Source of the DNA: Cupriavidus pinatubonensis
GTDB taxonomy: Bacteria > Pseudomonadota > Gammaproteobacteria > Burkholderiales > Burkholderiaceae
DNA: 64,000 nt
Direction of reading: 5' to 3'
Assembly: GCF_019602855.1 (NCBI RefSeq)
Contig: NZ_CP080768.1
Span: 1-64,000, forward strand
Position 1 is the first letter of the stretch. Every line of letters starts with the position of its first letter. The notes beneath the pieces were generated by a model. The model made no database searches. It was given only the letters and a program-made list of their open reading frames with translations, and was not told the origin of the DNA. The position numbers were made by a program, and so were the translations under genes. Shown piece after piece: positions 59,037-64,000 of the stretch.

Positions 59037-59450
59037 ATGAAACACCGGCGAATTGCCAGGGATCTGGCACTCGTGATGTTTGCGATTGTCGGCGCTACCG
59101 GCATCCATTCCGCACAGGCGCACGACAGCGACGACTGCGAGGCGCCGGTCAACGCCTGGAAGCCGCGCGACGATGTCCGGACGATGGCGCAGCAAAAGGG
59201 CTGGCAGATCGACAGGCTCAGGATCGACGACGGTTGCTACGAGGTCAAGGGGCATGATGCCGATGGCCGGCGTTTCAAGGCAAAACTTGACCCCGTCACC
59301 CTTGAAGTCGTGCGCATGAAGCGTGAAGACGACGACCACGGCGGAGCACGCGGACGCCTGTCGGACGCGAATACTGGCAAACCACCGGCTGACGTACCCC
59401 CCGAAGGCTTGCTGAAGCCAGGCACGAAGCCCCAGGTCCAGATCCGCTGA
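59037..59450 (+). CDS. Exported PepSY-domain protein
   Basis: The 137-residue protein has a signal peptide (RIARDLALVMFAIVGATGIHSAQAH). Its PepSY-like domain contains WKPRDDVRTMAQQKGWQID, GCYEVKGHDADGRRF and KLDPVTLEVVRMKRED. PepSY domains bind or inhibit partners in the periplasm and often sit next to electron-transfer genes. GGAGATG precedes the ATG. It is the first plus-strand gene beside the two-component system. Confidence 0.75.
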   Translation: MKHRRIARDLALVMFAIVGATGIHSAQAHDSDDCEAPVNAWKPRDDVRTMAQQKGWQIDRLRIDDGCYEVKGHDADGRRFKAKLDPVTLEVVRMKREDDDHGGARGRLSDANTGKPPADVPPEGLLKPGTKPQVQIR

Positions 59451-59562
59451 CCCCCTGTTGCTGACGCAACGCGTACCTCATCGGCGTTTGCCCTGCTGAA
59501 GCAGCGGCAGGCCAATGCGATGGGTGCGAGGCCCCCTTTTTGCCCAAATCAGGAGAATCCAG

Positions 59563-60030
59563 ATGAAACACGCATTCCCGATCGCCGTGCTTGCCGGCGC
59601 CCTTGCCGCGCCTTCACTCGCATCCGCGCGTCAGGTTTCGTTCGAAACGCAACTGTCGAGCTATGGGGGAGATGGCGCTTACGTTGCCATGTATGTCACC
59701 GATCGCGCCGGGCGGTACCAGGGCACGCTGTGGGTGGCAGGGCGCAAAGCCAAGTACTACCGGCACCTGCGCGACTGGTATCGCGCCACGGGCGGCGCCG
59801 CAAAGGTAGACGGCATTACGGGCGCCAGCGTCGGCGCAGGCAAGACGCTGCGCGCGACGCTGGATCTGTCCGACACGTTGCTCGACGCCGGATATGAGAT
59901 CCACATCGACACGGCGGTCGAGGACATGAAGGAGTACCCGTCCGAGGTCGTCGTGCCGTTGACTACCTCGGGCGCAAACAAGACGGTCAAGGGGAGCGGC
60001 TATGTGAAGTCGTTCCGCTATTCACTGTAA
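59563..60030 (+). CDS. DUF2271 protein with a flavinylation motif
   Basis: The 155-residue protein has a signal peptide (MKHAFPIAVLAGALAAPSLASA) and a DUF2271 beta domain. The motif DGITGAS at residues 83-89 fits the ApbE target pattern (Asp, then Ser/Thr-Gly-Ala-Ser/Thr), so FMN is likely attached to Ser89. An apbE gene and a flavin reductase gene follow directly. The protein probably acts as a periplasmic one-flavin electron carrier. Its own reaction partner is unknown. Confidence 0.78.
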   Translation: MKHAFPIAVLAGALAAPSLASARQVSFETQLSSYGGDGAYVAMYVTDRAGRYQGTLWVAGRKAKYYRHLRDWYRATGGAAKVDGITGASVGAGKTLRATLDLSDTLLDAGYEIHIDTAVEDMKEYPSEVVVPLTTSGANKTVKGSGYVKSFRYSL

Positions 60031-60055
60031 CCAGGGGCAGGCGAGGAGGTGCCCG

Positions 60056-62269
60056 ATGCTACGCAAGCTCCATTCAATCCCCGGTCTCGTCGCAGCATTG
60101 CTGATGACGATCGTCGCCATGACAGGCACGGTGCTGTCAGTGAATCCGGCACTTGAGCACGCAAGTGCCGTCCGCCCAGGCCTGACTCCGCTGAGCGTTG
60201 CAACGCTCGCCAGCCGCGTGAGCACCTCGGTGCCCGACGTCGAAACACTCATACGCCGGCCGTCAGGGGCGATCATCGCGTACTACCAGGCTGGCGGCGA
60301 ACAACGCGCATCAATCATTGATCCCGCTACCGGCAAGGCTGTCGGCGATTATCGCCCCTCGCCTGTCGAGCGTTGGCTGAAGAACCTCCACCGCAAGCTC
60401 TTTCTCGGTGATGCTGGGCGGATCGCAACAGGTGCGACTGCTGCTTTCATGCTGTTCGCCACGTTATCCGGGCTTGTATTGCTCGCACGCCGAATGGGCG
60501 GGTGGACGCATATTGCGGCCCCGATCCGGGGTGACGGGTTGCAGCGGCTGCATAACGAAACTGCACGAGCCGCGCTTGCCGGCCTCACGCTGTCGGCGAT
60601 GACCGGGGTCGTCATGTCGTTGACGACGTTCGGCGTGATCCCGGAAGGCGGCGCGCAGGAGCCCGCCCTCAGCGTTTCGGCACTCACCACGCCCCCGATG
60701 CCACTGCGGCAGATGCCCGCACTGGCAATAGATGTCTCCAGGCTGCGTCAGTTGACGTTTGCCAGCGCGGCCGACCCGAGCAGCAGCATCGAAGTGAATA
60801 CGACAGATGGCGTCGGTTATGTCGATCGATCGTCAGGCAGATGGCTTGCCTTTCAGCCGGCCGACGCCTGGCAACGTGCGCACGGGGTTGTCCGCATGCT
60901 GCACACGGGCGAAGGGCTATGGTGGCTCGGGCTGATCCTCGGCGTATCGTCGGCGTCGGTGCCGTTGCTGGCCGCAACCGGCCTGCTACTGTGGCTGCGT
61001 CGTCGACGGGCCATGCTGAAGCTTGCTGGCAACAACGTGCCGGCACGCGACGCGGATACTGTGTTGTTGGTGGGCACCGAGGGCAATAGCACGTGGGGCT
61101 TTGCTTCGGCGCTGCATGCAGCGCTGATCCGGGCTGGCTTTCGCGTGCATGTTGCGCCGATGAACGATTTCGCAGCCGGCTACCGCAGCCTGCGGTATCT
61201 GCTGGTCCTGACTGCGACCTACGGTGACGGCGATGCACCGGAGAGCGCTATACGATTCCTGCCGAAGCTCGAGCGTCTGACGATCCCTGGCGGGGTGGCG
61301 TTCGGGGTCTTGGGCTTCGGCGACCGCCAGTTCCCTCATTTTTGCGGCTATGCGCGAACGGTTCATGACGCGCTGACCGCCAGGGGGCTGGAAGCACTGA
61401 CCGATCCGGGCACGGTTGACCGGCAGTCTGAACCCGAATTCCGGCAGTGGTGCACGGGGCTCGCCGAAAGGCTCGGCGTGTCGCTCGATATCCGCTACAC
61501 ACCATTGCTGCCGCCCACAATACCGCTCAAGCTCGTCTCACGAGACGACTATGGTGCGGATCCAGAGGACATGACTTCGGTGCTGCGCTTCAGGCCTGCA
61601 GCGGGGGCAAGATCCTGGCCCACTCTGCTACGGCCGCGGCTGCCTCGGTTCGAGACGGGGGATCTGCTCGGCGTCGTGCCGCCGGGCGCCACCTCGCCCC
61701 GGTACTACTCGCTCGCGAGCGCGACGGCGGACGGCCTGGTCGAGATCTGCGTGCGGCGTCATCTGAACGGCGTTTGCTCCGGGTATCTCACAGGCCTGCA
61801 GCCCGACGACACGATCGAGGCATTCATGCGGCCGCACGCGCGCTTTCGGCCGGGCGCCGGAAGCGCGCCCGTGATCCTGATCGGGGCTGGTACCGGGATT
61901 GGTCCACTGATCGGTTTCATCCGGCACAACGCGGCCCGCCGTCCGATGCACCTGTACTTCGGTGCGCGCAATGCTGACGATGGCTTCCTGTACCGCGACG
62001 AACTCAGGCACCTGGTAGCCGACCGGCGGCTGCAGGCACTCACGACTGCCTTCTCACGTTCCGGAAGCCGGAGCTATGTGCAGGAGCGCCTTCTCGCCGA
62101 TGCACAGAGCCTGCGCACCCTGGTTACGCAGGGCGCGCAAATCATGGTGTGCGGTGGGCGCAGGATGGCGGAGGGTGTCGCGCAGGCGTGGGAACGTATT
62201 CTGACGGATACCGGCTTGTCGGTCGCACAACTGAGAGAGCAGGGACGCTATGTTGAAGATGTCTATTGA
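60056..62269 (+). CDS. PepSY-flavodoxin-reductase fusion (membrane flavoprotein)
   Basis: The 737-residue protein has PepSY-type membrane segments (helices near residues 10-30, 130-150, 185-205, 290-320) with KLHSIPG and NLHRKLFLG histidines. A flavodoxin domain follows (about 335-475, LLVGTEGNSTWGFASAL), then a ferredoxin-NADP reductase module (about 490-737) with RYYSLASA, LIGAGTGIGPLIGF and MVCGGRRMAEGV. It should pass electrons from NADPH across the membrane to a periplasmic flavoprotein. It begins 26 bases after the DUF2271 gene and overlaps apbE. Confidence 0.85.
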   Translation: MLRKLHSIPGLVAALLMTIVAMTGTVLSVNPALEHASAVRPGLTPLSVATLASRVSTSVPDVETLIRRPSGAIIAYYQAGGEQRASIIDPATGKAVGDYRPSPVERWLKNLHRKLFLGDAGRIATGATAAFMLFATLSGLVLLARRMGGWTHIAAPIRGDGLQRLHNETARAALAGLTLSAMTGVVMSLTTFGVIPEGGAQEPALSVSALTTPPMPLRQMPALAIDVSRLRQLTFASAADPSSSIEVNTTDGVGYVDRSSGRWLAFQPADAWQRAHGVVRMLHTGEGLWWLGLILGVSSASVPLLAATGLLLWLRRRRAMLKLAGNNVPARDADTVLLVGTEGNSTWGFASALHAALIRAGFRVHVAPMNDFAAGYRSLRYLLVLTATYGDGDAPESAIRFLPKLERLTIPGGVAFGVLGFGDRQFPHFCGYARTVHDALTARGLEALTDPGTVDRQSEPEFRQWCTGLAERLGVSLDIRYTPLLPPTIPLKLVSRDDYGADPEDMTSVLRFRPAAGARSWPTLLRPRLPRFETGDLLGVVPPGATSPRYYSLASATADGLVEICVRRHLNGVCSGYLTGLQPDDTIEAFMRPHARFRPGAGSAPVILIGAGTGIGPLIGFIRHNAARRPMHLYFGARNADDGFLYRDELRHLVADRRLQALTTAFSRSGSRSYVQERLLADAQSLRTLVTQGAQIMVCGGRRMAEGVAQAWERILTDTGLSVAQLREQGRYVEDVY

Positions 62270-63263
62270 GGCGTTGCCAGACACGCAGCTCAAGCTTTGG
62301 CGTGTGAGCGGCGCGACAATGGGAACCCGCTACACGGCAGCCTTCCATGCGTCGCCGAAGACGGATGAAAGAGCACTGTCGGCGCGGCTTGCTGCGGCAG
62401 TGGGCGCGGTTGACGAGCAGATGTCGAACTGGAAGGACAGTTCCGACCTCTCTCGGCTGAATCGTGCCGAGCTGGATTGCTGGGTGCCGGTCTCCGGCAA
62501 TCTCGCGGCTTTACTCGTGCGTGCGCTGGAGATCGGCCGTGACACCCACAATGCCTTCAACATCGGCGTCGGTGACCTGGTCGGCATGTGGGGCTTTGGG
62601 CCATTGGGGGAGCAGCGTGCACATCGTCCGGGCGGAGTGGGCACGTCGCGGGCAAGCCCATGCTCGTCTGTGAGCGATCTGATCGACGTGGACGTGCAAC
62701 AGTGCCGGGTGCGCAAGCTGGGGCCCGTTGCGCTGGATCTGTGCGGCATTGCAAAGGGATTCGGCGTCGACGAACTTGCACGCGTGTTGAGCGAGCACGG
62801 AATCGACTCATGCCTTGTCGGCATCGACGGCGAAATGCGCGCGTGCGGAAGCAAGCCGGATGGGTCGCCGTGGGCGATTGCGCTTGAGGCCCCGGACTAC
62901 GAGCGGCACGCCGCAATGGGCGTGATCGAACTAAGCAACGCCGCCATCGCGACGTCCGGTGACTACCGCCATTGGGCTGACATCGACGGAGCTCGTATCT
63001 CGCACACAATGGATCCCCGAACCGGCGCGCCACTGTGCAGTTCCGTTGCGTCGGTGACGGTCATTGCACCGACATGCGCGGACGCGGATGCCTACGCAAC
63101 AGCCTTGCTGGTGCTTGGCCCGCAGGCGGCGCGAGATTATGCTCAGCGCCGGCGCCTCGACGCACTCTTCGTCGTACGCGATGGTGATGCGCTGGGCACG
63201 ATCGGGACCGGCTGCTTTGCCAATTTGCATTCGGACCCTGGCCAGGTTTTGCTGCCGGTATGA
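62250..63263 (+). CDS. apbE: FAD:protein FMN transferase (ApbE)
   Basis: The 337-residue protein has the ApbE motifs MGTRYTAAF, EQMSNWKDSSDLSRLN, ALDLCGIAKGFGVDELA, IDGEMRACGSKPDG and HTMDPRTGAPL. ApbE uses FAD to attach FMN to a Ser or Thr in proteins outside the cytoplasm. No signal peptide is obvious in the first 15 residues, so the true start or the export signal is uncertain. It overlaps the preceding gene by 20 bases and completes the flavin redox operon. Confidence 0.88.
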   Translation: MLKMSIEALPDTQLKLWRVSGATMGTRYTAAFHASPKTDERALSARLAAAVGAVDEQMSNWKDSSDLSRLNRAELDCWVPVSGNLAALLVRALEIGRDTHNAFNIGVGDLVGMWGFGPLGEQRAHRPGGVGTSRASPCSSVSDLIDVDVQQCRVRKLGPVALDLCGIAKGFGVDELARVLSEHGIDSCLVGIDGEMRACGSKPDGSPWAIALEAPDYERHAAMGVIELSNAAIATSGDYRHWADIDGARISHTMDPRTGAPLCSSVASVTVIAPTCADADAYATALLVLGPQAARDYAQRRRLDALFVVRDGDALGTIGTGCFANLHSDPGQVLLPV

Positions 63264-63265
63264 GC

Positions 63266-63429
63266 TGCAGCCATACGGCCAGCGCGGCGCTGTCTTGCGT
63301 GACGGCATCCCGGTTACGGACATCATCCAGACCTGGCTCGATGTCTCGGCGCATCCGGCACGCGGCGCCGAGCAGGCCGCTGAACTGGGGCACAGGATTC
63401 TTGCAAACGTCGTCGGAGAAGGCGCTTGA
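63266..63429 (+). pseudogene. C-terminal remnant of a possible AbiEi-like protein
   Basis: The frame reads GAVLRDGIPVTDIIQTWLD, then VSAHPARGAEQAAELGHRI and a stop at 63427-63429. The pattern of a strand, a helix with TWLD and HPARG followed by EQA is that of the C-terminus of AbiEi-type antitoxin/regulators. No start or N-terminal part is present, and no AbiEii-like toxin was found after it. The assignment is tentative. Confidence 0.45.
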
Positions 63430-63855
63430 GCGATCTCATCGAAATTGCCCCGGTGGCTAGCCTTGAAACCGAAAAGGAACTTGAATTCCTCGCCACGGAC
63501 ACATCGCCGCTGTCTCCGAAGGCCTGACAAGAAGTTGCGGCCGGCCAGGGTCTGCCGCCGCGCGGCGTCGAAGACCGACGGTGTGGATTTCGGTGGGCGC
63601 CATGTAGGTCTTTCACGGCGCCAGCAAGACGGCAGGATCGCGCTTGTCCGGGCGCAAATGACAGTTTGGGATTGGCAATAGCAGCCGCTGCTCAAAGTCT
63701 CGCCTGCCCACTTGGCCGGCCGCTGACGCTCGCCATGCAAGCCATTCTTGCGCCAGCGCAAATCATTGCTGTCGCTGAGATCTAGATTGAACTCAATCGG
63801 CAGGAGTGCCCCTTGCCGACGGCGTGTCACCGTCTCAATGTGAAGGGGTTGAGAA
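63430..63855. other. Gene-poor stretch, possible decayed element
   Basis: About 425 bases with no supported gene. Open frames on the minus strand are Arg/Ser-rich and without start signals. The stretch follows the AbiEi-like remnant and could be the decayed rest of the same module. Confidence 0.35.
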
Positions 63856-64000
63856 ATGAAACGAAGAATCCTGGCGGCCACGGCTTCCGCCCTTGTACTC
63901 TCGTCTACGCCTGTTCTCGCTCAGCAGCCGCCCGCCACCCAAGCAAAGCCTGCGGCGCCCAATGTGCAGGAATTCGACAAGCAGATGGCGCAGGCGCAAG
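63856..64000 (+). CDS. Exported protein, partial at the window end
   Basis: The first 48 codons show a signal peptide (MKRRILAATASALVLSSTP, cut near VLAQQ) and then a Pro/Ala/Gln-rich start of the mature chain. AAGGGG lies eight bases before the ATG. Nothing in the visible part identifies the protein. Confidence 0.65.
   Translation, partial: MKRRILAATASALVLSSTPVLAQQPPATQAKPAAPNVQEFDKQMAQAQ

Noticed and set aside
62931..63881. Minus-strand open frame opposite the end of apbE
   Set aside because: It runs antisense through apbE and is Arg/Ser-rich without start signals or domain pattern.
1..64000. CRISPR array, tRNA or rRNA genes
   Set aside because: No regularly spaced repeats of suitable length and no cloverleaf or rRNA signatures were seen by eye.

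Overview
This window reads as part of a large, GC-rich mobile replicon (conjugative plasmid or integrative conjugative element) from a betaproteobacterium, most likely Burkholderiales such as Cupriavidus or Ralstonia. The basis is the IncI-like transfer genes, the actin-type partition gene, the Bug-type solute receptor and the metal-efflux cargo. No rRNA, tRNA, CRISPR array, intact transposase or integrase was seen.

Region 1 (1-14.4 kb, all minus strand) is a long operon. Transcribed from 14.3 kb downward it encodes DotD, DotC, DotB and IcmT of a type IVB (Dot/Icm, IncI Tra) conjugation machine, then a thin type IVb pilus: PilL/TcpQ-like protein, secretin PilN, PilO, PilP, ATPase PilQ, membrane platform PilR, pilin PilS, a second PilT-like ATPase and tip adhesin PilV. 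PilS, the second ATPase and PilV carry at least six single-base frameshifts within about 2 kb.

Region 2 (14.4-17.4 kb) is a maintenance module: ParM/StbA actin-like ATPase with a StbB-like partner, divergent from two small plus-strand genes. Region 3 (17.3-23.8 kb, minus) encodes an FBH1/UvrD-like helicase, two unknown proteins and a NADAR-domain protein. Three of these four proteins carry the same short aromatic motif (FxFG or FxFA) scattered in disordered linkers.

Region 4 (24.1-46.5 kb, mostly minus) resembles the leading region of a conjugative plasmid: a YubM-like ParB protein, a DndC-like PAPS-reductase-family protein, DUF2591 and DUF551 proteins and many small unknown genes. Eight of its minus-strand transcription units begin with the same promoter-like element (TTGCnn, nGGTC, exactly 18 bases to a -10-like box). 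The block is interrupted by a plus-strand island (27.3-36.9 kb) with tandem secreted serine proteases, a CoiA-like protein and a small catabolic/transport cluster (Crp/Fnr regulator, Bug receptor, amidohydrolase, TauE permease, threonine-synthase-like protein lacking its PLP lysine). Decayed pieces of the PAPS-reductase gene lie at both edges of the island.

Region 5 (46.5-64 kb, plus strand apart from the two-component system) is stress, efflux and redox cargo: universal stress protein, ABC transporter with periplasmic adaptor, CDF transporter, P1B-5-like ATPase with a hemerythrin tail, a histidine kinase/response regulator pair, and a flavin-based extracytoplasmic redox module (PepSY protein, DUF2271 protein with a flavinylation motif, PepSY-flavodoxin reductase, ApbE).
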